From Pseudomonadota bacterium (lineage in GTDB: Bacteria; Pseudomonadota; Alphaproteobacteria; Rhizobiales; Xanthobacteraceae), in contig JAEWJH010000027.1 in the NCBI GenBank assembly GCA_023386635.1, positions 24,701 through 88,700 on the forward strand: 64,000 bases of DNA, in the 5' to 3' direction. Shown in pieces: positions 52,032 to 61,668 of the stretch. A program made the translations under genes and the position numbers. The first letter of the stretch is position 1, and every line of letters begins with the position of its first letter. The notes under the pieces were generated by a model. The model was not told where the DNA came from. It saw only the letters and a list, made by a program, of their open reading frames with translations, and searched no databases.

Positions 52032-53660
52032 TCAGGTCGTGCGCGCCAGCGCGCCGTCGATCATCGCAATGGTGTTGTCGAGGCCATAGACCGCAACGAA
52101 CGACCCGAAGCGCGGGCCTTTCTCCTGCCCGAGCAGCACCTGATAGAGCATGTTGAACCAGTCGAGCGACACGCCTGGCCGGCCGTCCTTCGCCTTCTTG
52201 GCGTGGTCGAGGAACGGCTCGCGCCGGCCGATCTCATAGACCACGTCCTGAATGGCGCTCGCATCGGTATCCGGCGGAAGCTGCGACAGCGCCTCGCGCA
52301 AAGCCTGCAATGCCGCGCGCTCCGGTTCGTTCGCCTCGCGGAATTTCTTGTGCGGCAGCACGAAGTCGCGGAAGTAATGGATCGCGTAGCCGACCAGTGC
52401 ATCGAGCTTCGGATGCGTCTGCGGCGTCACGCCCGGCCGGTAGCGGCCGATGAAGCCCCACAGCGTCTCGGCATTCTCCGCATTCGATGACGACACCAGC
52501 GTCAGCAGCATCTGGAACGAGATCGGCATGTCCACCTGCGGCGGCGTGCCGCCGTGGATGTGCCACACCGCGTTGCTCAACTGCTGACGCGGATCCTGCC
52601 GCGAATAGCCGTCGAGCAACTGCTGGTATTCGTCGACGTGACGCGGGATCACGTCGAAGTAAAGCCGCTTCGCCGCCTTGGGTTCGCGATACATGAATAG
52701 CGAGAGCGATTCCGGCGAGGCATAACGCAGCCATTCGTCGATGGTCAGGCCGTTGCCCTTCGACTTGGAAATCTTCTGTCCCTTGTCGTCGAGGAACAAC
52801 TCGTAATTGAAACCTTCCGGCGGCGTGCCGCCGAGCGCCTTGCAGATTTGACCTGACAGCTTGACGGAATCGATCAGATCCTTGCCGGCCATTTCGTAGT
52901 CGACACCGAGCGCGACCCAGCGCATCGCCCAGTCCGGCTTCCATTGCAGCTTGCAGCGGCCGCCTGTGACCGGAACGGTGACACGCTCTTTCGTGTCCGG
53001 TTCCTCATAGGTGATGGTGCCGTTCCTGGCGTCGTGCGCCAGCACCGGCACCTGCAGAACGATGCCGGTCTTCTGGTCGATCGGCAGGAACGGCGAATAG
53101 GTCTGTGCCCGCTCCTCGCGCAGCGACGGCAGCATGATCGCCATCACCGCGTCGAACTTTTCGAGAAGCTTCAGCAAGGTCGCGTCGAACCGGCCGGACG
53201 TGTAGCACTGCGTCGACGACATGAACTCGTAGTCGAAACCGAAATGGTCGAGGAAACGGCGCAGCTCCGCATTGTTGTGCTCGCCGAACGAGGGATGCGT
53301 GCCGAACGGGTCCGGCACCTGGGTCAGCGGCTTGCCGAGATGCTGCGCCACCAGATCCTTGTTCGGGATGTTGTCCGGCACCTTGCGCAGACCGTCCATG
53401 TCGTCCGAGAACGCGATCAGCCGCGTCTTGATCTTGTCGTCGGTCAGCACGCGAAACGCATGACGCACCATCGACGTGCGCGCCACTTCACCGAACGTGC
53501 CGATATGCGGCAGACCGGAGGGGCCGTAACCGGTCTCGAAGATCACTTCGTCTTTCGGCGTTTTCTTCAGCCGCGCGACAATCTTCTTCGCCTCCTCGAA
53601 CGGCCAGGCATTGGACTGTTCGGCAAGCTTGCGCAGGTCGGCGGCAGCAACATCGGTCAT
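52032..53660 (-). CDS. lysK: Lysyl-tRNA synthetase, class I
   Basis: A 542-residue class I lysyl-tRNA synthetase, the form found in archaea and many alphaproteobacteria, in contrast to class II LysS. The HIGH motif is [10 protein letters not shown] (residues about 50-59) and KMSKS is KISKSKGN (about 291-298). GHNNA-type [14 protein letters not shown] and [11 protein letters not shown] are also family marks. Length is normal. It lies 13 bases after the solute-binding gene on the same strand. Confidence 0.96.
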   Translation of the reverse strand: MTDVAAADLRKLAEQSNAWPFEEAKKIVARLKKTPKDEVIFETGYGPSGLPHIGTFGEVARTSMVRHAFRVLTDDKIKTRLIAFSDDMDGLRKVPDNIPNKDLVAQHLGKPLTQVPDPFGTHPSFGEHNNAELRRFLDHFGFDYEFMSSTQCYTSGRFDATLLKLLEKFDAVMAIMLPSLREERAQTYSPFLPIDQKTGIVLQVPVLAHDARNGTITYEEPDTKERVTVPVTGGRCKLQWKPDWAMRWVALGVDYEMAGKDLIDSVKLSGQICKALGGTPPEGFNYELFLDDKGQKISKSKGNGLTIDEWLRYASPESLSLFMYREPKAAKRLYFDVIPRHVDEYQQLLDGYSRQDPRQQLSNAVWHIHGGTPPQVDMPISFQMLLTLVSSSNAENAETLWGFIGRYRPGVTPQTHPKLDALVGYAIHYFRDFVLPHKKFREANEPERAALQALREALSQLPPDTDASAIQDVVYEIGRREPFLDHAKKAKDGRPGVSLDWFNMLYQVLLGQEKGPRFGSFVAVYGLDNTIAMIDGALARTT

Positions 53661-53673
53661 CAGAACGGACTCA

Positions 53674-54567
53674 TCAGAACGGGCTTACGGGGAAATAGCG
53701 AAGCCAGAGGTCGGTATAGCGGCCCTTCTCCCACAACCGGAACATCGCCCAGTTGAGAGCCTGCCGCAGCACGTCGTTGCCGCGGCGAACCGCGATGCCG
53801 ACACCTTCGCCGAAATAGCTGCTGTCGAGATAAGGCCCGCCACGGAAAACGCAACAATTCGCGGAATCGGTGCCGTTCAGCCAGAACGCCAGCGCGATGC
53901 CATCGGCGAACAGCAGATCGACCTCGCCTTTCTTCAAGGCTTCGCGCGCCGCTTCCGCCGTCGGATAGGGCTTCAGCGTCGCCTCGGTGTAGAGCGCCTT
54001 GAGATAGGCCTCATGCGCGGTACCGGCGACGACGGCGATGGTCTTGCCCTCCATCGCCTGCGGCCGCGGGTCCATGATCGTACTGTCCTTGCGCGCCACG
54101 AAGCGCGCCGGCGTGCGGTAATAGGGATCGGTGAAATCGAGCCGCGCGCGGACTTCCGGCGTGATGGCGATCGACGCCAGCAGCGCGTCGCCCTGATTGG
54201 CATTGATCGCGGCGAGCAGTGTGTCAAACCGGCGCTGCTGGACCGTGCACTGAGCCTTGATCTCCTCGCAGATGGCCCGGGCGAGATCGACATTGAACCC
54301 GGCCGGATTGCCGTCCGGCCCGGCATAATTGAACGGCGGATAATCGGTCTCGGTCAGAAAGCGGATCGTGCTGACCCGCGACAGATCGGGCCGTTCCGGC
54401 CGGCGGCGCGGATCCCAGAAACCGGGCACAGGGATATCGCCGGCAATGGCGGGGCCGACCCGCGGCCGCTCGGCCCGATCGACATGCGCCTGCGCCGCCG
54501 CATGGTCCGTCCCCAGGGACGAAACCGTCAGCAGCGCCAGGCAGCCCAGAAAAGCGAAACGGATCAT
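53674..54567 (-). CDS. Amino-acid-type extracellular solute-binding protein (family 3)
   Basis: A 297-residue periplasmic protein. The signal peptide is [26 protein letters not shown]; a linker of about 40 residues rich in proline and arginine follows; then the SBP family 3 domain starts [35 protein letters not shown], with [17 protein letters not shown] and [18 protein letters not shown] in the second lobe. No permease or ATPase gene is adjacent, so it is an orphan or a sensor-like protein. It is directly upstream of lysK by 13 bases. MIRFAFLG at 54567 is the chosen start. Confidence 0.88.
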   Translation of the reverse strand: MIRFAFLGCLALLTVSSLGTDHAAAQAHVDRAERPRVGPAIAGDIPVPGFWDPRRRPERPDLSRVSTIRFLTETDYPPFNYAGPDGNPAGFNVDLARAICEEIKAQCTVQQRRFDTLLAAINANQGDALLASIAITPEVRARLDFTDPYYRTPARFVARKDSTIMDPRPQAMEGKTIAVVAGTAHEAYLKALYTEATLKPYPTAEAAREALKKGEVDLLFADGIALAFWLNGTDSANCCVFRGGPYLDSSYFGEGVGIAVRRGNDVLRQALNWAMFRLWEKGRYTDLWLRYFPVSPF

Positions 54568-54629
54568 CCACCGGCCTCGTTGCGGCCGGGACCATATCAT
54601 TCTGCCGGTGAAGAAAAAGCCCTGTGCGG

Positions 54630-55076
54630 CTAGCCGGCCAGATGCTTCTCGATCTCGTAAACCGGGAGTTTCACCATGTCCTTGTCGAGCTCGCTCTTCA
54701 CCGCCTCGCGCAGGCGTGGCGAATAGATCTGGCGCAGGACGCCGAGCGCCCGTGGCGGCGCGACGATCACCATGGACTTCACATGGCCGTCCAGCACCGC
54801 CTTGTCCAGCCGTTCGGCCAAGTCCTTAAGAAACGCCCGCTCGTCCTGATCGTGCCAGTCGGTCTGGGCCACGGAACTGCGGCCATGGCCGACGGAGGAA
54901 TGTGCGCGGCCGGGACGATCGGTGCCCTGCTCGTGGGTCAGGGCGTGTTTTTCCTCGACCACCTCGCGACAGCGCAGATTGGGAAATTTCGCGTCGCCTT
55001 CGTTTTCCAGCAACAGCGCCTTGGCGCCATCGCACACGACAACCCACTCGCCCGGATGAATCTTGAGATCGGACAT
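54630..55076 (-). CDS. Host attachment family protein
   Basis: A 148-residue cytosolic protein of the host-attachment family (Pfam Host_attach), which takes its name from an Agrobacterium protein required for plant binding. The start is WVVVCDGAKALLLENEGDAKFPNLR, and the C-terminus holds VIVAPPRALGVLRQIYSPRLREAVKSELDKDMVKLPVYEIEKHL. The fold is like that of eRF1 domain 2/RNase-H-like; the biochemical role is unknown. It stands 62 bases before the solute-binding gene and on the same strand. Confidence 0.88.
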   Translation of the reverse strand: MSDLKIHPGEWVVVCDGAKALLLENEGDAKFPNLRCREVVEEKHALTHEQGTDRPGRAHSSVGHGRSSVAQTDWHDQDERAFLKDLAERLDKAVLDGHVKSMVIVAPPRALGVLRQIYSPRLREAVKSELDKDMVKLPVYEIEKHLAG

Positions 55077-55193
55077 AAAACACTCCTTGCAGACACCGGT
55101 ATGGCAATGACAACGCGCGACTGCGCCATCAGTTGCCGTTCCCGAGCCTGCTGGAGCGGGCGTTTAGCCGCCTTGCGTTATCGCAATTTGTCC

Positions 55194-56861
55194 CTAGTTC
55201 GTGCCGTCGAGCAGCCGACGGGCGATCACCTGCGCCTGGATTTCGGCCGCGCCCTCGAAGATATTGAGGATGCGGGCGTCGCACAGAATGCGCGAGGCCG
55301 GGAATTCCAGGGCGAAGCCATTACCGCCGTGGATCTGCACGCCGTTGTCGGCATTGGCCCAGGCGACGCGGGCAGCCAAAAGCTTCGCCATGCCGGCCTC
55401 GAGATCGCAACGCCGGCCGGAATCCTTCTGTCGCGCGGCGTAGTAGGTGAGTTGGCGCGCGATCAGGATTTCCGCCGCCATCATCGCGATCTTGTCGGAG
55501 ACCCGCGGGAACGCGACGATCGGCTGGCCGAACTGCACGCGCTGCATCGCGTAACCGAGCGCCGTTTCCATCGCCGCCTGCGCGACGCCGATGGCACGCG
55601 CCGCCGTCTGGATGCGCGCACTCTCGAAGGTCTGCATCAACTGCTTGAAGCCGAGCCCTTCGACACCACCGAGCAGGTTCTCCGCCTTTACCTCGAAGCC
55701 GTCGAACGCAATCTCGTATTCCTTCATGCCGCGATAGCCGAGCACTTCGATCTCGGTGCCGGTCATGCCTTTCACCGGGAACGGCCTGGCGTCGTCGCCG
55801 CGCGGCTTTTCCGCCAGCAGCATCGACAGACCGCGATGGCCGGGCTCCTTCGGATTGGTGCGCACCAGCAGCGTCATCACATCGGCGCGAACCGGATGGG
55901 TGATCCAGGTCTTGTTGCCGTAGACCTTGTAGACATTGCCCTCGCGCACCGCGCGGGTCTTGATCGATGCGAGGTCAGACCCGGTGTTCGGCTCGGTGAA
56001 CACCGCCGTCGGCAACACTTCGCCGGTGGCGATCTTCGGCAGCCATTTGTTCTTCTGGTCCAGCGTGCCGCCGGCCTGGATCAACTCGGCCGCGATCTCC
56101 GAACGGGTGCCGAGCGAACCGACGCCAATATAGCCGCGCGACAATTCCTCGGAGACGACGCACATGGACTCCTTGCCGAGCCCCATGCCGCCATACTGCT
56201 CCGGGATCGTCAGACCGAATACGCCCATCGCCGCCATGCGGCTGATGACGTCCATCGGGATATAGCTGTTGGTCCTATGCCACTGCTGCGCGAACGGGAT
56301 CACCTCCGCGTCGGCGAACTTGCGCATCTCGTCGCGGATCGCCTCCAGCGTGTCGTCAAGACCAAGCGCCGGATGCGCATCGGCACGCAACAGTTCGACG
56401 ACCGCCGCGCGGCGCGGCGCGGTATTGCCATCGGCAATCAGTGCGGCAACGGCCGGCACCAGCCGCGCCTCGATCTGCTCGCGGGTCAGGCCGAAATCTG
56501 ACGGCCGGACGATCTCGCTCTGGCTGATCGGGATGCCGCCGGTGATCTGCACCAGATATTCGCCAAGGCCGATGCGGACCAGATGATCTTCCAGCTCACC
56601 CAGCGACTGATCGATCTGCATGCGCTCGGCGAAAGCCGTGAGCTGGCGGATCGACTCCACATAGGTGGCGAGCCAGGCAAGCCCGTGGGTCGCACGCTGC
56701 TCGCGGTCGACCAGTTTGCCGACCAGCACGCCCTCGACCGAGACCTTCGCCTGCACCGCGCGGATCGCATCGGCCAGGATCGCTTCGACCGCGGTGGTGG
56801 CCTCGCGGGCCAGCTCGACCAGTTGACGGGCCGGGTTGGTACGGCGTTCCACGATCGGCAT
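55194..56861 (-). CDS. mcd: Methylsuccinyl-CoA dehydrogenase
   Basis: A 555-residue acyl-CoA dehydrogenase that oxidises methylsuccinyl-CoA to mesaconyl-CoA in the ethylmalonyl-CoA pathway. The family length is unusual because of an N-terminal extension of about 160 residues (MPIVERRTNPARQLVELARE...), before the usual ACAD fold. FAD/CoA segments TAVFTEPNTGSDLASIKT, QFGQPIVAFPRVSDK and QIHGGNGFALEFPASRILCDARI are present, and the catalytic glutamate is E536 in IFEGAAEIQ. I chose MPIVERR at 56861. A palindrome lies 40 to 54 bases upstream. Two further pathway genes, ccr and ecm, are 3 to 5 kb away. Confidence 0.92.
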   Translation of the reverse strand: MPIVERRTNPARQLVELAREATTAVEAILADAIRAVQAKVSVEGVLVGKLVDREQRATHGLAWLATYVESIRQLTAFAERMQIDQSLGELEDHLVRIGLGEYLVQITGGIPISQSEIVRPSDFGLTREQIEARLVPAVAALIADGNTAPRRAAVVELLRADAHPALGLDDTLEAIRDEMRKFADAEVIPFAQQWHRTNSYIPMDVISRMAAMGVFGLTIPEQYGGMGLGKESMCVVSEELSRGYIGVGSLGTRSEIAAELIQAGGTLDQKNKWLPKIATGEVLPTAVFTEPNTGSDLASIKTRAVREGNVYKVYGNKTWITHPVRADVMTLLVRTNPKEPGHRGLSMLLAEKPRGDDARPFPVKGMTGTEIEVLGYRGMKEYEIAFDGFEVKAENLLGGVEGLGFKQLMQTFESARIQTAARAIGVAQAAMETALGYAMQRVQFGQPIVAFPRVSDKIAMMAAEILIARQLTYYAARQKDSGRRCDLEAGMAKLLAARVAWANADNGVQIHGGNGFALEFPASRILCDARILNIFEGAAEIQAQVIARRLLDGTN

Positions 56862-56900
56862 AGGCGTCCTTTGCGGCTGGGAAGGATCACAGACAGTGAC

Positions 56901-56915
56901 TTGTGCGTCGCACAA
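56901..56915. promoter_or_regulatory. Candidate pathway operator upstream of mcd
   Basis: TTGTGC-GTC-GCACAA is a perfect dyad with core TGCGTCGCA (56904-56912). The same core with one change (TGCGCCGCA) lies upstream of ccr and of ecm. Confidence 0.6.
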
Positions 56916-57062
56916 AATCAACGGTGCGGGTTGTCGTCTTTAGTGGGCCCGTTGTGACGGAAAAAGTTTAAGGAAAACCGGCATTTGCGACAAATTAACC
57001 ATCTTCGGTTTCCTTAGGCACTGGCGGCAACCTGGCCGCGCTGATTCATGTCCTGGGGCGCC

Positions 57063-59057
57063 ATGCGGCTGTTCAACCATCTGGTCTCCTCGCTCTCGGT
57101 CCGCGCGCGGATCGTCTTCATCGCCCTGATCCCGGTGATCGGCTTTCTCGCCAACGGCATGACCTTCATGTCGAGCGAGCGCGCCGTCGATGAAGCCATG
57201 CGCGCCGCGCGGCGCTCGAGCGAGTTGGCCGACAACAGCCGCGACTTCAAGACCACCATCGCCGCGATGCGATTTCACGCCAAGGATTTCGCGGTGGCGC
57301 CGAACTACGAGGCGGTGCGGCAGTTCGAGGCCGCCGAGAAGACGACGATCGAGAGCATCGACAAGCTGATCGAAACCGCTGACGCCGACCATCTCGGCGA
57401 CATCGTCACGCTGCGCGACGACGTCGTCACCTTGCTCGACAATTTCCACAAGCTGGTCGCGGCCCAGGAAGAACTCGGCTTCGACGAAGCCAAGGGCATC
57501 CAGGGCGAGTTGCAGCGCGCCGCCAATGCGGTCGAGCGCGTCATCAACGACACGTCGATTACATGGCTCGACAATGCCAGCGCCGATCAGCTGCTCAAGG
57601 CTCTGCTGGTGATGCGGCGCTATGAAAGCAGCTATCGGGCGCAGCAGCGCGAATATTTCCGGCAGCCGTTTTTCGAGCAATACAAGAAATTCGTCGAGAA
57701 ATTCGCCGACGTCGACGGCACCCCCGAGATGAAGACCAGTCTCGAACGGCAGGTGAAGACCTATGCCGACACTTTCGCCCGCTGGATCGAAGCGCAGAAC
57801 GCCGCCTATCCGCTGCGCGCTGTGATCGATAAAGACAGCGAACGGATGATGCCGAAGGCGGATCATATCATCAAGATCGCCCGTCAGGGCGGCGAAACAG
57901 CGGCTGCGGCGCTGCTCGCCTCGCAGAAATACACCCGCACGATGATCATTCTCGTCAGCATCGCGGTCATCGCACTCGGCCTGATCGTGAGCTGGCTGAT
58001 CGGCCGCAGCATCGTCAATCCGTTGAACGGACTGGCGCGCGCCATGAAAGTGCTTTCGTCAGGCGACACCGCCGTGCGGATTCCCGGCACCAAACTGCGC
58101 GACCAGATCGGCGATATGGCCCGCACCGTGATTTTCTTCCGCGACACCATGATCGAACGCGAGAAGCTCGCCGGCACGCAGGTGCAGTTAAGCCATGCGC
58201 GCGAGAAGCGCACCGAGGCGATCACCACCACGATCGCCGGCTTCGAGGTGTCAGTGGACCGCGCGCTGGCGCGATTGCGCAACGCCGCGATGCGGCTTGA
58301 AACCGCGTCCGCCAACCTCAACAACGCCGCCGACACCGTGTCGATGGAAACGCGCTCGGCGGAAGATCACGCCAACGCGGCTTCCGCCAACGTCTCGACT
58401 GCGGCCAGCTCGGTCGAAGAGCTCGCCGCCTCGATCGGCGAAATCGCCAGCCAGGCCGCGACCTCGACCGGCGTGGCGGCGCGCGCGGTCGCGGAATCGC
58501 GGCGGACCGTCAACACCATGTCGGAGCTCGGCAGCGCCGCCACCCGGATCGGCGAGGTTGTCGGGCTCATCCAGGCGATCGCCGGACAAACCAATCTGCT
58601 GGCGCTCAACGCTACCATCGAGGCGGCACGCGCCGGCGAAGCCGGCAAGGGCTTCGCCGTGGTCGCGGCCGAGGTGAAATCGCTTGCCGCGCAGACGGCG
58701 AAGGCCACCGAGGAAATCGCCGGTCAGGTCGGCGCCATCCAGTCCGCCACCGCCGATGCCACGCAGGCGATCGAGCAGGTCAACACCATCATCACCGACA
58801 TGTCGTCGATCGCGACCACCGTCGCCGCGACCGTCGAGCAGCAGAACGCCGCCGTCTCGACCATCGCCGAAGGCGTCGCGCGCGCGTCGGGCGATGCCCA
58901 GACCGGCGCGGCGGCGATGAGCCGCGTCTCCGAGGCCAGCGTCGAAGCGCGTACCACGGCAGCGGACGTCAAGAGTTTGGCGGACGCGCTGGCCGCCGAC
59001 GCGGAAAAACTCGATGCGGAAATCCGTCAATTCCTGGATGATGTCAGGGCGGCTTGA
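57063..59057 (+). CDS. Methyl-accepting chemotaxis protein
   Basis: A 664-residue chemoreceptor. Transmembrane helix 1 is about residues 13-33 ([20 protein letters not shown]), the periplasmic sensor about 34-290 is helical and has no family I can name, helix 2 is about 294-314 ([20 protein letters not shown]), then comes a HAMP domain ([19 protein letters not shown]...) and the signalling domain with the tip [30 protein letters not shown] (about 506-540). No CheR-binding pentapeptide is seen at the C-terminus. Ligand unknown. The start is either ATG 57063 or 57048; I prefer the shorter. Confidence 0.92.
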   Translation: MRLFNHLVSSLSVRARIVFIALIPVIGFLANGMTFMSSERAVDEAMRAARRSSELADNSRDFKTTIAAMRFHAKDFAVAPNYEAVRQFEAAEKTTIESIDKLIETADADHLGDIVTLRDDVVTLLDNFHKLVAAQEELGFDEAKGIQGELQRAANAVERVINDTSITWLDNASADQLLKALLVMRRYESSYRAQQREYFRQPFFEQYKKFVEKFADVDGTPEMKTSLERQVKTYADTFARWIEAQNAAYPLRAVIDKDSERMMPKADHIIKIARQGGETAAAALLASQKYTRTMIILVSIAVIALGLIVSWLIGRSIVNPLNGLARAMKVLSSGDTAVRIPGTKLRDQIGDMARTVIFFRDTMIEREKLAGTQVQLSHAREKRTEAITTTIAGFEVSVDRALARLRNAAMRLETASANLNNAADTVSMETRSAEDHANAASANVSTAASSVEELAASIGEIASQAATSTGVAARAVAESRRTVNTMSELGSAATRIGEVVGLIQAIAGQTNLLALNATIEAARAGEAGKGFAVVAAEVKSLAAQTAKATEEIAGQVGAIQSATADATQAIEQVNTIITDMSSIATTVAATVEQQNAAVSTIAEGVARASGDAQTGAAAMSRVSEASVEARTTAADVKSLADALAADAEKLDAEIRQFLDDVRAA

Positions 59058-59196
59058 TACCGGTCGCCAAGAGGTCGCATCCAGGCCATAACGGCGGCCG
59101 TAACTGCAACAAATCCGGTGTTTGCACGTTGAATCCATTCCAGGAACAGTGTGCGGCGGTTTTCCGTTCGAAAGGGCGCAAAGGCGGACAATTCGC

Positions 59197-59200
59197 GAGG
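59197..59200 (+). promoter_or_regulatory. Ribosome binding site that decides the yihY start
   Basis: GAGG at 59197-59200 lies five bases before an in-frame TTG at 59206. No ATG occurs in the right part of this frame, and the earlier TTG at 59122 has no such site. Confidence 0.6.
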
Positions 59201-59205
59201 AACCT

Positions 59206-60162
59206 TTGCTCATTCTACGCCGCATCTGGGACATAACCGCCGACGCTTTCTATGCGTTTCTGGCCGATGACGGCTGGGCCATCGCCAGCCACATCGCGCT
59301 GTCGACGCTCATGTCGCTGTTTCCGTTCCTGATTGTCGTCACCGCGCTTGCCGGCTTCTTCTTCGGGTCGCCGCAACTGGCCGACGAAGCCGCCAAGATC
59401 CTGCTGGAAGCCTGGCCGCCGGCCGTCGCCGCGCCGCTGGCGCGCGACATCCATGGCGTGCTCACCAGTCTCAGCGGCAGCGTGCTCACCTTCGGCGTGG
59501 TCTTCGCGCTGTACTTCGCCTCGAGCGGCGTCGAGAGCCTGCGCATCGGCCTGAACCGCGCCTACAACCTGTCCGAGCCGCGCTCGATCTGGTGGCTGCG
59601 TGCGGAATCGATCGGCTACGTCATCCTCGGCGCGATCGCGCTGATCGCGTTCTCGTTCCTGGTGGTGCTGGCGCCGTTGATCCTCGCGCAATTGCGCAAG
59701 TATATTCCCGTCCTCGCACAGTTCGGCGACCTGATCACCGTGGTGCGGTTCTCGGTTGCCGCCACCGTGCTGATCATCGCCCTCGTGATCGTGCATCTGT
59801 GGCTACCGTCGGGACGCCGCGGCTTCAGGCAGATCGCGCCTGGCGTCATTGCCACGCTGGTGCTCTGGCTGATTTCCGGCGCCGTGTTCGGCCGCTATCT
59901 GGCTGAGTTCGCCTACGGCTACGTCACCATGTATGCCGGCCTCGCGTCGGCGATGGTCGCGCTGATCTTTCTCTATATCTGCGCGTCGATCTTCATCTAT
60001 GGCGGCGAACTCAATTCGGTGCTGGCGATGCGGGCGCTACAGCGCGAGAAGGCCCGTATCGCCCGCCGCAAATCCGCCGACGCCGGCTCGCGCGTGCCGC
60101 GCCGGCGTCGCCGCCGGCGCAAGACACCGGCGGACCGCGCCTCGTCATCGACGTCGGTCTAG
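59206..60162 (+). CDS. YihY/BrkB family inner-membrane protein
   Basis: A protein of about 318 residues with six or more transmembrane helices, of the YihY/virulence factor BrkB family, once wrongly called RNase BN. Typical stretches are ASHIALSTLMSLFPFLIVVTAL, LNRAYNLSEPRSIWWLR and FIYGGELNSVLA. Function is unknown; proposed roles are transport or lipid handling. I call a TTG start at 59206 on the basis of the GAGG site; the open frame reaches 59122. The C-terminus is arginine-rich and cytosolic (ARRKSADAGSRVPRRRRRRR). The stop overlaps ccr by four bases on opposite strands. Confidence 0.82.
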   Translation: MLILRRIWDITADAFYAFLADDGWAIASHIALSTLMSLFPFLIVVTALAGFFFGSPQLADEAAKILLEAWPPAVAAPLARDIHGVLTSLSGSVLTFGVVFALYFASSGVESLRIGLNRAYNLSEPRSIWWLRAESIGYVILGAIALIAFSFLVVLAPLILAQLRKYIPVLAQFGDLITVVRFSVAATVLIIALVIVHLWLPSGRRGFRQIAPGVIATLVLWLISGAVFGRYLAEFAYGYVTMYAGLASAMVALIFLYICASIFIYGGELNSVLAMRALQREKARIARRKSADAGSRVPRRRRRRRKTPADRASSSTSV

Positions 60163-61445
60163 CCGGGCTGCGCCTCGAGCACGTCGTCGAAACTGCGAAG
60201 CCCCTCGCTCGCGGCATTCACCATCACCGACATGTTGCCCGGCGGGTGCAGGTTCTTCCACATCATGGTGTGCGCCTTCGGGATTTCCATCCACGAAAAC
60301 ACCTTGCTCATGCAGGGATCGATGCGGCGCTCCAGCACGAATCTGTTGGCCGCCGACGCCTGTTTCAGATGAGCAAAATGCGAACCCTGGATGCGCTTCT
60401 GCCGCATCCAGACATAGCGCGCATCGAAGGTGATGTTGAAGCCGGTGGTGCCGGCGCAGAACACCACCATGCCGCCGCGCTTCACCACCATCGACGACAC
60501 CGGGAACGTCGCCTCGCCCGGATGCTCGAACACGATGTCGACGTCGCGCTTGCCGGTGATGTCCCAGATCGCCTTGCCGAAGCGCCGCGCCTCCTTGGCC
60601 CATTCGGCGTATTCGGGCGAATTGACCTGCGGGAGCTGACCCCAGCAGTTGAAGTCCTTGCGGTTGATCACGCCCTTGGCGCCGAGATCCATCACATACT
60701 GCTTCTTCGACTCGTCGGAGACGATGCCGATGGCATTGGCACCCGACGCCGCCGCGAGCTGGATGCCGAACACACCGAGGCCACCTGAAGCGCCCCAGAC
60801 GAGGATGTTGTCGCCCGGCTTCATGGTGTGCGGCGAATGGCCGAACAGCATGCGGTAAGCGGTCGCCAGCGTCAGCGTATAACAGGCGCTCTCTTCCCAG
60901 GTGAGATGCGGCGGCTTCTGCATCAACTGCCGCGACTGCACGCGGCAGAACTGCGCGAACGAACCGTCCGGCGTCTCGTAACCCCAGATGCGCTGCGACG
61001 GCGACAGCAGCGGGTCGCCGCCATTGCAGTCCTCGTCGTCGCCGTCGTCCTGATTACAGTGGACGATGACCTCGTCGCCGACCTTCCACCGCCTCACCTT
61101 GCTGCCGACCGCCCAGACCACGCCCGAGGCGTCGGAGCCGGCGATATGGAACGGCTGCTTGTGGACGTTGAATGGCGTGATCGGCTGGCCGAGCCCGGCC
61201 CAGATGCCGTTGTAGTTCACCCCCGCCGCCATCACGAGAACCAGAACGTCCTCCTCGCCGAGCGGCCAGGTGGGGACCACTTCGAGCTGCATCGCCTGTT
61301 CGGGCGGCCCGTGGCGATCCTGCCGGATGACCCAGGCATGCATCTTGCCCGGCACATGCCCCAGCGGCGGGATTTCGCCGATGTCGTAAAGGTCCTTCAC
61401 GGCCTTGAGGTTCGCAGCAACGTGGGATTGAGCAGACGCCGGCAT
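60159..61445 (-). CDS. ccr: Crotonyl-CoA carboxylase/reductase
   Basis: A 428-residue enzyme that reduces and carboxylates crotonyl-CoA with NADPH and CO2 to (2S)-ethylmalonyl-CoA, the key step of the ethylmalonyl-CoA pathway. It is a medium-chain dehydrogenase/reductase without zinc: the Rossmann motif is WGASGGLGVFG (218-228), and the N-terminal catalytic domain holds VMAAGVNYNGIWAGLGQPI. IQGSHFAHLKQA is a CO2-site region in the family. I chose MPASAQSHVA at 61445 over the frame start at 61514, because the palindromic operator would otherwise be coding. It is divergent from ecm. Confidence 0.96.
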   Translation of the reverse strand: MPASAQSHVAANLKAVKDLYDIGEIPPLGHVPGKMHAWVIRQDRHGPPEQAMQLEVVPTWPLGEEDVLVLVMAAGVNYNGIWAGLGQPITPFNVHKQPFHIAGSDASGVVWAVGSKVRRWKVGDEVIVHCNQDDGDDEDCNGGDPLLSPSQRIWGYETPDGSFAQFCRVQSRQLMQKPPHLTWEESACYTLTLATAYRMLFGHSPHTMKPGDNILVWGASGGLGVFGIQLAAASGANAIGIVSDESKKQYVMDLGAKGVINRKDFNCWGQLPQVNSPEYAEWAKEARRFGKAIWDITGKRDVDIVFEHPGEATFPVSSMVVKRGGMVVFCAGTTGFNITFDARYVWMRQKRIQGSHFAHLKQASAANRFVLERRIDPCMSKVFSWMEIPKAHTMMWKNLHPPGNMSVMVNAASEGLRSFDDVLEAQPG

Positions 61446-61493
61446 CTCGGTCTCCGATAGAGGTGTCGAACAGGCCAAGTCTGCCGCAGATAA

Positions 61494-61508
61494 TATTGCG
61501 CCGCAATA
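61494..61508. promoter_or_regulatory. Candidate pathway operator upstream of ccr
   Basis: TATTGCGCCGCAATA is a perfect 15-base dyad, 49 to 63 bases before the ccr start. It overlaps a TATTAT (minus strand, 61495-61490) that could be the -10 box. Confidence 0.7.
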
Positions 61509-61598
61509 GATCAAAAGCAGGAAAGAGCCAAAATAATCCCAATTTGTGAAATTTTCGAAAAACGAGAACTGGTTTTTGGGTCATTAGATTATCGTAGA

Positions 61599-61613
61599 TA
61601 TTGCGCCGCAAAA
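61599..61613. promoter_or_regulatory. Candidate pathway operator upstream of ecm
   Basis: TATTGCGCCGCAAAA matches the ccr dyad at 14 of 15 bases, and lies 56 to 70 bases before the ecm start. The core TTGCGCCGCAA is identical. Confidence 0.7.
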
Positions 61614-61668
61614 TCAAAAATGCTGAAATTGCCGCTCATAGCCTCACGGCGGCAGGACAAGATCTCTG

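Noticed and set aside
54624..56501. 625-residue plus-strand open frame opposite mcd and the host-attachment gene
   Set aside because: It runs across two real minus-strand genes and has no recognisable domain.
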